Source: Eremomyces bilateralis CBS 781.70
Taxonomy: Eukaryota; Ascomycota; Dothideomycetes; Eremomycetales; Eremomycetaceae
DNA: 64,000 bases
Direction of reading: 5' to 3'
NCBI RefSeq assembly: GCF_010015585.1
Contig: NW_022985080.1
Location: 1-64,000, forward strand
Shown here: piece after piece, positions 33,517 to 47,430 of the stretch
Layout: each line of letters begins with the position of its first letter
Position numbering within the stretch: position 1 is the first letter of the stretch
Made by a program: the position numbers and the translations under genes
Notes under the pieces: model-generated
Told to the model about the DNA's origin: nothing
The model's input: only the letters and a program-made list of their open reading frames with translations
Database searches by the model: none

Positions 33517-36504
33517 TCCTTCTCCATGGAGCTGCCGGCCCAATAATCGCATTCCTTACGACGCATCTTTCTTTGACCAAGACTGGTTCCCAAGCGAACA
33601 AATACCTCCCTAGCTAAGGGTTCCTTAACTCTAATATTTCTTACGGACTTGCATCGGCGAAATAGGTGTTGCTTCAATGCACTCCTTTGACCATTTCGCC
33701 AACGATCACGCTAAATTTGGATCAACTATTTACTTCAATGATACCCCGAAATCTTTTTGTCCTTATTCCTTTCAACGACCAAGCAATGATAACGGGCAAT
33801 GATTCCTCCTTCATAAATTCCCTGCAAAAATTTTATTGCCGAGGGCACGGAATTTCCACTCACTCTCCTTTGTTTCTTGGAGTTAGCTTTGGATTTATCT
33901 ATCGGGATTAATTCTCTGCCACCCTACAGCCGGTCACCATTAGATCTCGCGAACTGTCTTTGCCCATGAAATTCATTTCTAATATATGAGATACCCCGAT
34001 CCTTCATGATCAACACAATAATGTGCTTTCCTACGTCCGCTTTGCCTCCCAAGCGCCATGTAGGAAAGGAGGTGGGCTGTGCGGCACACTTTGGACCACG
34101 TACTGTACCCTGGACAGGGAATTTTCTCCTTTATTCGCAGTTTCGGAATTCCTTTAACTTGTTGGCGCGGATTGGCTCGTGGCTGGCCACAGCTAGCGCG
34201 GTCATCCCCCCTTTGACTTCAGTCTGTATGTCTCCGAGCAAATATATGGCGAATTATTGGCCCAAGGGACGAGTATTGTTCTCTCATATGTAAAGGTAAT
34301 CAAAACCTGCCTAAGATAATTTACAGCGCGTTTGAAGAGGATGGGGTCTCCTTGGGCGCAATTCACCCCCACCCTTTTGTTTCAGCGGCCGACAGTTCGA
34401 TCCATTCAGTACCTACGATATAAGTTGGACGCCTTGCGATCACCTCACTCGACGTGCCAACTTTCTACAAACCATTGGCCATTCCGGTGGACTGGAAAGC
34501 TGGTTCCCTGCAGCCTTGGGCCAGTGAGGATTCTTACCGGGTTCTCGTCGAAATGGCACCCTGAGGTGTGCATTAGGGCTGTCTCTGTCAAGTTCGATTC
34601 TGCGAGTTAAATCGCTGATACGGACTTGATATCTAGGAGTCTGACGGGATACGCTGGGGAACGCTGCCTGGGAGGTGATGGCTCGGCCCTTAGGGTGTTA
34701 ATACGGGACCATTGGCTACGGCCCCAGGAGAAAGCGAGGGGGGGCTCGAAGATGCAGGAAGACGTAGCTGAGCATATCGAGTTGACGAAGGTTTATTGAT
34801 AGTGACAACGGTGATGCATCCAACGGCACATGGATCAGACCACGCGCAGGTTATTCGACAGATTCAGGGCCCTGTGGCAGAAGCCGATGCAGGAGAGTCT
34901 GCCAGGACCTAGGGGAAACCATGTGCATGGAGGAGTGGGATGTTCAGGAGAACGCGTGTCCAACGGACGGTGAGAGGTTGGAGATGTTAGGATCTTCGTG
35001 CCTTGTACCACCTTTCTCTACGAGCGCTGCAAAACCACCATAAAAAGAATGAAACCATGGGATTTGGTCGAGATCGTCCTTACTTTCAGTGTAGGAAGTG
35101 ATATGCGGACAACCCTCCTTGCGTGTACATTGCACTGCTCGCTTCCATGCGGAGGCCATTACACGACAACAGAAGGATTTACTGGGACCCTCTTCTATAT
35201 TTTAATTTTATTGAATATACCGACAGTCTGGTACGAGCACCAACAGCATCCAGGTCCATAGTGTAGTGTTGAGGCATACAGTACCCGGCGCATGTAAGGT
35301 ACATACATAGTATGTATCGATCACGATCGTGATCTATCCTGCCACCATACATGTACATCAACGTGGCAGCATGGTATAGGTACATGTCTGGCGACCATGT
35401 CAGAGATCACCTTGTTTGACGCATGGGGAGTCATTGCTGGTGGTATTTCTCTTTCACGTTACTGTTTTTGGATGTTAGGGCGTACGACGCTCGCCACCAC
35501 CGACGTTTCTTCGCGATCTGCAACTTGAAACGCTCGGAACTAGGGTTGCGCAAGAACATCCCGCTGACCACTGTGCTATTCCCAGGAGCTCCTGCTATCT
35601 ACGGGTACGATGATTGGATAACCCCCTTTTCGATTAAATTGTTTCCAGATGGGCGTGTATGACTGCGTCATTGAACGGGCGGTGCTCAGCTCGCCTTTGT
35701 CGAATATTTATCGAACCAGGACATTGAAAAGGTCTGGAAGGAGGTTGGATCCTAGGTATGCCATGTAGACACAAACTGCGGAAACGAGGGGATGCTGGAA
35801 GCCTATCTGCAAGAACCTGTAGCTGTAGGGCATCCACTGGGGGAGAAGGTTCCGGAACAATCCACTAGTACTAAATACTGCTCCATGCAAGATGCACCGA
35901 CTGACGAGTGGTGCAGGTAAAAATGGTAAGTTCGCATCATGATATCATCTGCCTGACTATGGATTCTATCACGCTGAAGCTAGGGCACACTGCCACGTCG
36001 ACAACAAGGATCGCCAACGCCACGACATTTACTACCTCGTCATCGGACCTATGCCGAGGACTACTACCTTAACAATCAGTGGCGCCGGCAACATTCAAAG
36101 GAGGCAATCTTGTATCATGGTCATTCATTAGACATGGAGTCATTTCACCAATATCAATACATAACTAGCATTTGCGTAGAGCCCTATGACCGAAACCGAG
36201 GCTCGCGAGTATTACATCATCCTCTTTAAGTAGGTCAGAACTTGTATAATACCATTCTTAGATATATGTAATATAACCTTGGCAACTGTGCAACCGCTCA
36301 ACTCCAGACAAATTGAATTGATACATCCAAATACATTCCTATACTTCTGAAGCTCTTGCGACTAGAGTGACCTATGTACAGTACATCGACGAAGTGTATG
36401 AAAGCCATGTCCCTTGGAACTCAGTATTGGCGGAAGCGAAGCTTGAACACGTCAGTAAGACACAGTAGCAACGGCTGGTGTAGTATCCACAAACCTCAAT
36501 GAGA
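33517..36504. other. Gene-poor region between CP2 gene and peptide precursor gene
   Basis: About 3 kb with no gene I can support. Palindromes occur at 35303-35334. Short frames such as 35423-35662 and 36340-36467 look weakly protein-like but lack domains or consistent splice sites. The 3' end of the small precursor gene lies at its right border. Confidence 0.4.
35303..35334. repeat. Two adjacent perfect palindromes
   Basis: ATACATA-G-TATGTAT (35303-35317) is followed after one base by the perfect 16-bp palindrome GATCACGATCGTGATC (35319-35334). They lie in otherwise featureless DNA. They could be binding sites for dimeric factors or chance; there is no gene within 1 kb to assign them to. Confidence 0.6.
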
Positions 36505-36800
36505 TCAGCTATTGAATGGGACAACACCGCCCTCTGGCGTCGACTGGACCGGCGCAGTGTCACTTGGGGCGCGGACGACTATATCTTCGACAGCGCGTTT
36601 ACTGTTGAAGGGAACAACGCCACCGTCAACAGTGGACTTCACGGGCTGGGTATCACTCCGTGCCGATACAGCTACCGATATTGTGTTAGCTAATACCAGT
36701 TCTGGTGCTTAAGTACATGCGTCCTCATACCATCGCTGACCGGAGCCGCATAGCCGAAGGCGAGGAGAGTAAAGATGGACATGAGAATGCTAGACCGCAT
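36505..36800 (-). CDS. Small secreted precursor with two copies of a GGVVPFNS peptide
   Basis: Minus-strand exons 36731-36800 and 36505-36671 give 78 residues. The intron (36672-36730, 59 nt) has donor GTATGAGG, a GCTAAC branch site and acceptor TAG. Residues 1-19 form a clear signal peptide (hydrophobic FTLLAF core, then GYAAP), so the product should enter the secretory pathway. The rest is two related segments, SDTQPVKSTVDGGVVPFNS then Lys-Arg (48-49), and SDTAPVQSTPEGGVVPFNS ending at the stop codon. Six of the eight codons for GGVVPFNS differ between the copies, all silently, so the peptide itself appears selected. Lys-Arg is the Kex2 cleavage signal; Arg28 and Arg57 are further possible sites. 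The upstream DNA is pyrimidine-rich with ACTTAACAAG before the ATG. No known family was recognised; it resembles pheromone or Kex2-processed RiPP precursors in design. Confidence 0.65.
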
Positions 36801-39244
<2,444 letters not shown>

Positions 39245-39804
39245 TAACCTCCATCTTTGGATCATACCCAAAGTTAGAAGCATTCAAGGACACTGAAGTG
39301 GGCTACCTTTCTTTTCCTGCTGAAGGTAATTCCTGAATTACAACCCAAATGATTAGATGACAGATGAACAAAGCTACTCCCCAACCTTGATGACTCTCCT
39401 TTCTCAAATGGCTGAGTCGAAGAGTGATATTTCTTGTTTGGTGTGATGAGAGAGAGAGATTCATACGCCCGTCAGGCCTCTCAGTGAGGCCCATGTGGGT
39501 GTTTGGTGTGGTGAGAGAGAGATTCATACGCCCGTCAGGCCTCTCAGCGAGGCCCATGTGGGGTGTTTGGTGTGGTTTAATTGATATTTTTATTTTGGAG
39601 CCTTGTAATGGAATTTGGTGTGGTGCTAGGAAGAAGAATATTTTACGTGAGGTAAACAAGGCAACCATCATGTGATATGAATCACATGTGCACAGCATGA
39701 TGATGATCGCGAATCTCAACCGCTCAAACTGCGAGAGAGCAAAGTCATAGAACCAAATGGCCAATTTCTAAAATACTACTCCTCTAGAAGAGGATCTGAA
39801 ACTG
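39245..39804. other. Intergenic region with tandem repeat, RING gene promoter
   Basis: 560 bp between the AMMECR1 and RING genes. It contains the 64/65-bp tandem repeat at 39437-39577. The rest is AT-rich with no gene; the end is the RING gene leader. Confidence 0.5.
39437..39577. repeat. Tandem repeat of 64-65 bp with internal hairpin
   Basis: Unit 1 (39437-39501) and unit 2 (39502-39565) differ at only a few positions. A third unit begins (TTTGGTGTGGT, 39566-39576) and TTTGGTGTGGT recurs near 39614. Each unit contains GAGAGAGA followed by GCCTCTCAG(T/C)GAGGC, which can form a stem-loop. Confidence 0.85.
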
Positions 39805-40737
39805 ATGAGCCCAAATCTCGATGTGACAACATCCACCTCTACGGCAGACGCATGCGTCATTTGCCTCGATAACGTATCTGAAAGGGCAGAATCGGTACCG
39901 TGTGGGCACTGCTCATTTGACTTCATATGTCTTGTGAGTTGGTTACAGGAACAGGCTCTATGTCCTCTTTGTATGCTATGCTTGAATTTGTAATGCCAAC
40001 CATATACTGACATTACTGAAGGCAAAGCGCCTACTCGCGCAGTCCGATATGACCATTCCCCCACCGACCCTTCAACTTATAAGACGTTCGTGGTACGACC
40101 TCCCAATGCTCGCCCCCCAAATATCCAAGGACAGTCTGCCTCTTCGAGCCGGCACCGGAACTTCCGCATCATAACTCGCCCGTCGAGACGACCAAATCGC
40201 GCCGTCCGTCCATGGGGGTCAAGGGCAACACCTCCCCCACCTGATACTGCCCTTTTGCGTCGAAGAGAGGTCTACAGGCATGGCCTTTACTCGCTTCATG
40301 TCGGGAGTAACCGCCTTTCTCGGTACCGGACCATCACGCCGGCCATATTCTCACACGATGCAGATCTGCAGCGACGAGCGAGGGCGTGGATTCGACGTGA
40401 GTTGCGAGTCTGGTCCTGGCTGGACCCGGACGCGAGCGGCGACTCTACCCATTCCGGGCCACAGAGTAGCGCAGCTCCGCCAACTCGGAGGGCAGCCAAT
40501 GCAGAATTCCTTTTGGAATACATCATTTCCATACTGAGAACGGTGGATATCAAAGGCGCATCGGGAACTGCTGAGGAGCTATTGTCAGAGTTCTTAGGCA
40601 CAGACGATTCACGCCTGTTCTTGCACGAACTTAGCAGCTGGCTGCGAAGCCCGTTTACGAAGGTTGAAGACTGGGACCGCGCTGCTCGATATCCCGAGGT
40701 TGGTTGGGGCGTTCAGCAGGAAATAACGGATGACTGA
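39805..40737 (+). CDS. RING-finger protein, Topors-like E3 ubiquitin ligase
   Basis: Exons 39805-39970 and 40022-40737 (51-nt intron splitting the last RING cysteine codon) give 293 residues. The RING (about 17-57) has CVICL, CGHC, FICLVSW and CPLCK motifs in C3HC4 order. The order and the downstream [10 protein letters not shown] segment resemble the RING of Topors/ICP0-type proteins. An Arg/Pro-rich linker follows (about 80-130), then a helical C-terminal region (about 195-285) with a SWLRSPF block seen in fungal Topors-like proteins. The likely role is E2-dependent ubiquitin transfer in the nucleus, inferred from family. It converges with the amidoligase gene, 234 bp away. Confidence 0.85.
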
Positions 40738-40971
40738 AATTGCAACTTTTGCACCCTAGGGACTGAGAAGTTCGGAAAAGCCTATGCGGTTGTTAGGAAA
40801 AAGAGTGTCATGTTTCATGGGATACAGTGGTGGATGCACGGCGGCTATTAACGTTGAAAATGAAAGTTGTTGACTTGAGAAGAAAAGATTTTATTCGAAA
40901 TGAACTACTTGAAAAGAACCAATCTAGAAGGAATCGATCTGAACGGAAAGGGATTAGAAAGGAAATGGAAC

Positions 40972-42417
40972 TTACTTGAAGAGCCTGTTGAAAGTCTGGT
41001 AGATTCCGTCGAGCTCCAATTCTGTGGCATCCCAACTATCTTCTGTCGGGCCCCAAGCGGGCGTGCTGCGGTAGGAGTTCAGGTTGAGACCGTGCCAATT
41101 AGTTTTCGCAAAACCTTTCAGGAAGCTCTCGTGAAAGTCTCCACCGGCATTGGCGCGGCCGCTGTGACGCGTCTGGGGATAGGCACCGTGGAGCTTCTTC
41201 CAGATGACCACCGCCACTGCAGTTGGGTGTACATCTACCGCATTCCTTCTAGCCACGTACTCAGCCAGAGAGTAGAATAGCGATGACTTACCGATTGTCG
41301 GGGTAGACTGTTGCCACCTACGGTTCATTTTTGAGATGTAGGTGTTGATGACCACTGGCGGGCAGGAAAGATCCAAGACCAGCTCTGCGAACGAGTATTT
41401 GGGGTTACGCGATTGTTTGAGGAGACGCTTTACCTGGTCGAGAGGCGTCCTCAAGGCATATTTGCCGATTGCGCCAACGAACGCAACCCAAGAGATGATC
41501 TCGGCCGCATCGAAGGTGCTTCGATGCTGTCGGAATTCCACCGTATCCTTCGCGTAGCGGCTCTCGCTAAGCTTACGAAGATTCCTGTAGTTGACCGCAT
41601 AATTCCGAACTTCGCAGTCGAGAGCACGTTTGAGGCCGTCCCAGGTTTCCACTGATTCGATTTTCGCCGTCCACCAGGCGAGGGGGTCGCTGAGAATTCC
41701 CGGCTTGGTGGCATTGTTGTTGTATCGAAGTGTATTTGGCTTGCTCCAATGGTGGAGGGGGGAAATCCGAGAGGCGGTATGGATCTGATCGATGAACCGC
41801 TCGAAGACGGTGGTAATTCCCTCGATGGTTTTCACTGAACCCTTCGAGAAGCCCCCTTTCTTGGTGCCAATGTGGACGTGGAAGCCCGTATTACCATTGG
41901 TCAGGATGTGGAAATACGACCCGGGCTTGTTGAAGTGTACCTGAACAGCCCTGAGCACTGTTTTGATTTCTGATGACCATTTCTGCTGGTCTGAAAGCTT
42001 GTAGATCGGCGAGTTGAGTTCAATGCCGAAAGGTGTGTATGAACCGGAGTGCCCGAGGTGGGCAAGAGACCTCTCCAATCGACTGTCCTCGTCGTCCGTC
42101 AAGTGAACTGAATTGTCTTCACACACGAGCCACTTCTTGTACATCTCTTTGCTAGTAATCTCGCGACTGTCAACGAGGACGTCGGTTAATGCAGTGTTGC
42201 TGTGAATGGCATGACGAACCTCCATTAATCCCTCGAAGGGTGCCGCGTAGACGACTGAAACTCCGTTGGAGAAAATGTTCGGACGCTTGTATTTCGAGTT
42301 GTTCAGGACCAAGAGAACCAACTCAATCTCCACGCCAATCGTCAACTCTTCAGGTGAGTCATCAAGATTATGAGGGGCGGCGGCCTTGCAAAGACTAGAG
42401 ATCGTATTCTTGAGCAT
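40972..42417 (-). CDS. Putative amidoligase (glutamate-cysteine-ligase-like fold)
   Basis: 481 residues, no intron. The pattern GVEIEL (about residues 28-33), the block GFHVHIGT (about 190) and VEFRQHRSTFD (about 290) match the Pfam amidoligase family, related to glutamine synthetase/glutamate-cysteine ligase enzymes that join an amine to a carboxylate with ATP. Glu in the first motif and His/Glu in the later ones are the expected metal and ATP ligands. The substrate is unknown. Family members have been proposed to modify peptides or make peptide-like metabolites. The gene is minus-strand, convergent with the RING gene and 593 bp upstream (genomically) of the gup1 3' end. A small secreted peptide precursor lies about 4.2 kb to the left. 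Confidence 0.8.
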   Translation of the reverse strand: MLKNTISSLCKAAAPHNLDDSPEELTIGVEIELVLLVLNNSKYKRPNIFSNGVSVVYAAPFEGLMEVRHAIHSNTALTDVLVDSREITSKEMYKKWLVCEDNSVHLTDDEDSRLERSLAHLGHSGSYTPFGIELNSPIYKLSDQQKWSSEIKTVLRAVQVHFNKPGSYFHILTNGNTGFHVHIGTKKGGFSKGSVKTIEGITTVFERFIDQIHTASRISPLHHWSKPNTLRYNNNATKPGILSDPLAWWTAKIESVETWDGLKRALDCEVRNYAVNYRNLRKLSESRYAKDTVEFRQHRSTFDAAEIISWVAFVGAIGKYALRTPLDQVKRLLKQSRNPKYSFAELVLDLSCPPVVINTYISKMNRRWQQSTPTIGKSSLFYSLAEYVARRNAVDVHPTAVAVVIWKKLHGAYPQTRHSGRANAGGDFHESFLKGFAKTNWHGLNLNSYRSTPAWGPTEDSWDATELELDGIYQTFNRLFK

Positions 42418-43010
42418 ATTGTGGGAGATTTACTTGTTGCAATAGACCGACAAGCTTGAAATCTCTTAGTAGGGCTGCCCAATCAAGCGACGATGGTTGG
42501 TTTCCAGTTCTTCCTCAAACCAGATGTTGGCCTTGACTTATATATAATTTGCATGTTGTCACTGTTGAGGAATAGAAAAGCATTGTTCGACAATTGTGCC
42601 TTAGACAGACTCAGCACAATGGCATAGAGCTTCAAGGACAAAGCATTTGAAATAATGATCTTGTTGCAACGTGTGTTGAAGTGGAAGTTATTGAACAATG
42701 AAGGAACAAAGACTCAACAGAAACAAACTCATGATGCGTGTTCTTTCATGTCCTACTTCCCGAATATTGTAAGCTGACTGTGCCAATGGCACCGAGATTA
42801 GAGTAATACATATCTAAGTGCGATAGTAAGTCTAGGAGAGGAGATCGAACTCTAGACGGTCATCGAAGGGACATTCTAGGAGAGATTGTCTTACTGTATG
42901 CGCAGCCATGATAAGCAGCCAAACAGGAATACATGACCGGAATTGCATAGATAGCCATTTTTCGCCCGCAACATTCAGATATTGTCTTCATAAACTGAAT
43001 GAACCTTACA
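42418..43010. other. Intergenic region, amidoligase promoter side and gup1 3' side
   Basis: 593 bp, AT-rich. No gene, RNA or repeat seen. It contains the amidoligase upstream region (minus strand). Confidence 0.45.
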
Positions 43011-45095
43011 TCAGCATTTCATCTTGATTCTATGTCTTAGCTCCTCTTCCCTGAGCTCGAACATGATCTGAGCCCCAACAAAGAGTGTCCCTGATGCTGC
43101 TGCAACGTAGAGAAGGCCCGACCAACTGCCAACGATGCCGTGTACAAGACTTTTGATTCCATCCAAGCCAATGGCAAAACCGACGAGGTTCGCCACCATC
43201 ATCATTATAATGTTCCCGACGGCCCCGATGCCGCAGATTATTCGGTAGGCATTTGGCCTCGACTGCCATTGATGTTTTGGAAACAGTTTACTGGCAAGAA
43301 CCTCTGGCATCACGAAGAAGGAGACGAGCCAACCCCATTGCAGCAACCGGAGTTGGATATCGTGCCAGATGGCAACGAACATGAAGACCATCAAGAAGTT
43401 GGCTGCTGCATGGAGTTTTCCCCACACTCCTGTTGTGAGACTGCCGCCGAGGGGAATGTAGATGTATCTAACAATCCACCGATTGTAGCTGCGATGCCAC
43501 CCTCTCCAAAAGGCAAGGGCAGAGTAGTTGTTGCTCATGCAACGGACCATATTCTCGGGTGCATCGATTCCATCCAGCAGGCCCCACAGGCGGAAAAACC
43601 GCCAAGGTAGTAACAACTTCAGCCAGATGTGGTGAAGGTTGAAGAAGCCAAGCATGCTTAACTGGAATGGACTATATACGCTCCAGTCTGGTTTGGCCTT
43701 GAATATGGCGACGGCGTATATGAAATGTATGAAGAGTTCCATGGCCAGAAGTGCAGCAAAGAATCTTATTGCGTAGAGCACGGTTCGTTCTCGCGTTACA
43801 CTAGCTGCTCGGTAGCGCAGCTGGGATACATAATCATTGAATGTGAGAATGGGACCGGCGAGGTAAAGGGGAGAGTAGAGAGTATATGCCAGGTAGTTGC
43901 GAAAGTTGAAGTCCATGGGCTTGGCTGGAATGCTCACGCGATCTCGTTCAGAGAGACTAGAGGGGTCGAGCTGTTTCTTCTTTGGCGAATTAGTCCAGTG
44001 CTATAGGTCTAGAGACCACGACGTACCTCAATCGGACTGCCACCCCGTTGATTAAGGCTCCAATAATAGTCCATATTGAATGAAATGAGACGAAGAACGG
44101 TGATCTTGAAAAGAACCTCCCATCTAGGTATCAATCCCTGGTATCGGTCGAGCAACACGCCCCAATTTTCCACGGGAACACCTTTATCGACCATTCCTGC
44201 GCCCTTATGGGGAAATATGAAGGCTGCCACGTTGGCGAGAGGATAGCCTCTCCCGAACTCGTTCGCAAACAAAATAACGATGTTAAAAATCCATGTTGCT
44301 GCGGGTATGTACTTCCGGGGGAGATTCTTCCCTAACTCATAATTGATGTACAGAATAATCAAGACCTTGATCGCAGAGACGCCGTGCAATGCAGCTATGA
44401 AGGCAATTGCGAAAGCGAAATCAAATCGAGCGCGGTATGCCAATCGAGTATCAGCAGCCGCCTGTGCGCTCAATCCCTGGGAAAGCTGGGAATGGGAACG
44501 ATTGACGTTGGGCGGTGGTGCAGTATAGGAATCCAACCGCCAAAACAATTCATAGACTTTTCTTAGGAGAGGATGAAGAATCGCAACAAGAAATAAGTAT
44601 GGAAGATTGTCCCTGAAGGAAGAGAACTGTCCATCGGAGTTGTCCTAGATGGCAGTCAGAGCCAGGAGCATATGGCTACGGCGAACTTTCAAGGAAATAG
44701 AGTCACCATACCACTCGACGCCCGGGAATCCAGCCTTTAGAAAGGAGTGGGGCATATCTTGAGAAACTCGGATGCGATTCTAGTAATTATTAGTCAATTC
44801 GTTTTAGATTCGGACAGAGCATGGTCATAGCAGTACCTCTTGATACATCGATCACCGACCAAAACATCAACAGTACCGCCGTGGAGACGATAAAATAGTA
44901 GAAGTAGAATTCAGTACTCTTCCATTTTGACGGCTGTGCCTCATCGTGGAATCGCGACTTGGCTTTCTGCCTCGAACCAGACGGTTGAGGCTGGAGGCGA
45001 GCATCTGTGTTAGGGGGGTTGGTGGACGGAACTACGAACCTCGTGTCCAACGTCTCAAGCGTGTACAGGCGGGCGAAAAATGCGAGCAAGCTCAT
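43011..45095 (-). CDS. gup1: Gup1-type MBOAT O-acyltransferase
   Basis: Minus-strand exons 44837-45095, 44712-44779, 44027-44644 and 43011-43979 give 637 residues; introns are 57, 67 and 47 nt and all phases agree. The protein begins MSLLAFFARLYTLETLDTRF and continues with the FYFYYF membrane start and the GWIPGRRVDNSDGQ loop typical of Gup1. It then shows many membrane spans, including LPRKYIPAATWIFNI, and the MBOAT histidine in VAIWHDI. Yeast Gup1 is an ER enzyme that remodels the lipid of GPI anchors and affects membrane and wall structure; early reports linked it to glycerol uptake. It shares a 479-bp divergent promoter with arp4. Confidence 0.93.
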
Positions 45096-45574
45096 ATCAA
45101 ACGCTTATGTGAGTGCATGGATCTAGAAAACAACCTGAATACTGATGTATCATGTATTATCAACAGGTTGAGCCTGTTGAGGAAACGCAAATGATGAAAG
45201 ACAGCCCAGGGGTTTGACGGACTGTTTGTCTGAGACTGTAGTAATGGGGTGATGTCAGCAGGGAGACACGTGAATGTCGGTTAAACTCCGGCACCATACA
45301 TTCCGAATATTCCGAATATTAACCGAAACCTTCCCTGCCACTGGGCGTCTATCATTCACTCCCGGTCGCAGACCCGTCGCGTTTATTCAGAGGAGAGGTG
45401 AATGTACCGTAATTACAGTCTACAGCTAACCTAACCCTGTATGTGAGCTTCGCGATTCTGAAGCTCTACATCCTGGACCCAATGACCAAAGGTTACTAGA
45501 AAAAGATCCATTGACTTGCAATCCCTCGCACCATTATCCGGGACACCTAGAATTGCCAATCTACCGAAGTCCTG
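45096..45574. promoter_or_regulatory. Divergent promoter gup1/arp4
   Basis: 479 bp between the two ATGs. It contains a CACGTG E-box (45267-45272) and two overlapping ATTCCGAAT copies (about 45300-45318), the second followed by ATTAACCG. No TATA box assigned. Confidence 0.5.
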
Positions 45575-47139
45575 ATGTCGGCTCCGTCTCAGTTCACAGG
45601 GCCCAATGCGGCCGAATATGGCGGAGGTGAGTTCGTCTCTGTGCTGGCTCGAACCGCACTGATGTGGAAATAGATGAGGTATCTGCGATCGTCTTGGATC
45701 CGGGATACTCCTCCGTACGCGCCGGGTTTGCAGGCGAAGATGCCCCCAAATCGATCGTGCCAACATACTATGGCGCCGCGGATGGCGGCCAGCGGCTTCT
45801 CTTCGGCGAAAACGCCGTCCACGGCACCCAATTCCCCCCCGAAATCCGCAATCCCATGTCGACGGACGGGTTGGTGCAAGACTGGGATGCGGCGACGAAG
45901 CTCTGGGAATACTCGGTCACATCGAGTCTCACGGGCAAGCGGCAGACGCACCCCAGCAAGAACGGACTCAACGACGCCGCGGAAGATGAAGAAGGGGATG
46001 TGGACATGGACGGCGTCGAGGATTTAGAGAAGCCGTTGTCGGAGAATCCCCTGATCATGACGGAACCGGGCTGGACGCCACCCAAGCAGCGAGAGAAGAG
46101 CATCGAAATCGCCATGGAAGACTGGGGCGTGCCGGCGTTCTGGCTCGGGCGGACCGGCGTCCTGTCCGCCTTTTCCGCCGGCAAACCCTCCGCCCTAGTC
46201 ATCGACATCGGCGCGTCGACGACGTCCGTCACCCCCGTCCTGGACGGCATGCTCCTAAAGAAGGGGTGCGTCAAGTCCCCCCTCGCCGGAAACTTCGTGT
46301 CGCAGCAGTGCCGACTGCTCTTCGGCCAATCCGAACCGCCCATCAACATCACGCCGCACTTCATGGTAGCGAGCAAGAAGCCCGTCGACGCTGGCGCCAA
46401 AGCGCAGGCGATGCTGCGGACGTTCGAGTCGGAGATCCCGCAGTCCTTCCGGCGGCTGGGGGAGGAGCGGGTCTTGACCGAGTTCAAGGAAATGGTGGTC
46501 CAGGTCTGGGAGGGGCCGGGGAAATTCCCCGGGGTCACGAACCCGGGCAATCTACCGGCCGACCAGATGGATCCTGCGAAGCGGGCTCAGTTGCGGCCGT
46601 TTGAGTTCCCCGACGGATTCAATCAGGTCTTCAGGATGGAGCGATATCAGCCTGTCGAGGGGCTCTTTGACGCGAAGGCCGCGCTGACGGTACGCCGATG
46701 GCCTGATCCAGTTCATTTCAATTGCTAACTCCAAGTAGGACAAGGACAACCCGGCGCCGAAGCCCGAGCAGACGATCCCGGGTCTGATCGAGCAAGCGAT
46801 GAAGACCATCGATGTCGAGGTCCGCCCGACGTTGCTCAATAATGTGGTCATTGCGGGTGGATCGTCGCTGTTGGTGGGCCTCACGAAGCGGATCGATCAT
46901 GAAATCACCAACGTGCTACCCGGACCGAGGACAAGAATCTTCGCCCCGTCTAACACGGTTGAGAGACGGTATGCGAGCTGGGTTGGGGGAAGCATCCTTG
47001 CCAGCTTGGGGTCGTTCCACCAAGTACGTTTACTCTTCTTTTTCACTTTGTGCGTTGGAACTAACATCGTTAGATGTGGATATCGAAGAAGGAATACGAG
47101 GAACACGGCGCCAATATCATTGAGAAGCGGTGCAAATGA
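45575..47139 (+). CDS. arp4: Actin-related protein 4
   Basis: Exons 45575-45626, 45674-46689, 46739-47023 and 47074-47139 give 472 residues; introns are 47, 49 and 50 nt. The start MSAPSQFTGPNAAEYGG and the next block DEVSAIVLDPGYSSVRAGFAGED match Arp4. The actin phosphate loops are visible (DPGYSSVRAGFAG; DIGASTTSVTPV; AGGSSLLVG). Between them lies an acidic insertion (EDEEGDVDMDG) before residue 115. Arp4 is a shared subunit of NuA4, SWR1 and INO80 chromatin complexes in the nucleus. The C-terminus KKEYEEHGANIIEKRCK is typical. It converges with pup1, whose stop is 291 bp away. Confidence 0.95.
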
Positions 47140-47430
47140 AGTGGGTCTGCAATGACAAACCAGTAGGTATCTGGCAACATGGAGTTACCCGGTGGTGGAT
47201 AACGATGGTACGGTCTGTTGTTTTACACAAAGGCTGGCGTATTTGGGAGTAGGTTAAGCATGGTTGGAAGCATTTCCAAACAAAAGCGATGGGATCAAGA
47301 TACTCCAGCCAGCGCCGGTCAATTATAGAAAGTTCGATTGATGCGCCCAATGACCCGATGGAACTCCGTGTATGTCCGGCCTAACCATTAAATGATGTAC
47401 AAGCGTGCATTAAATCTACACGTTGATGGC

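Noticed and set aside
36340-36467. Plus-strand stretch reading YIDEVYESHVPWNSV
   Set aside because: Looks protein-like over about 40 codons but has no start, no domain and no consistent splice partner; left as unexplained.
36512-36712. Plus-strand frame with an internal repeat (GTTPPS...)
   Set aside because: The repeat is the antisense of the duplicated core of the minus-strand precursor. That strand has a signal peptide, intron and silent codon differences, so the plus frame is a shadow.
39303-39764. 153-codon minus-strand frame over the tandem repeat
   Set aside because: The frame is produced by repeat units whose length keeps it open; no domain.
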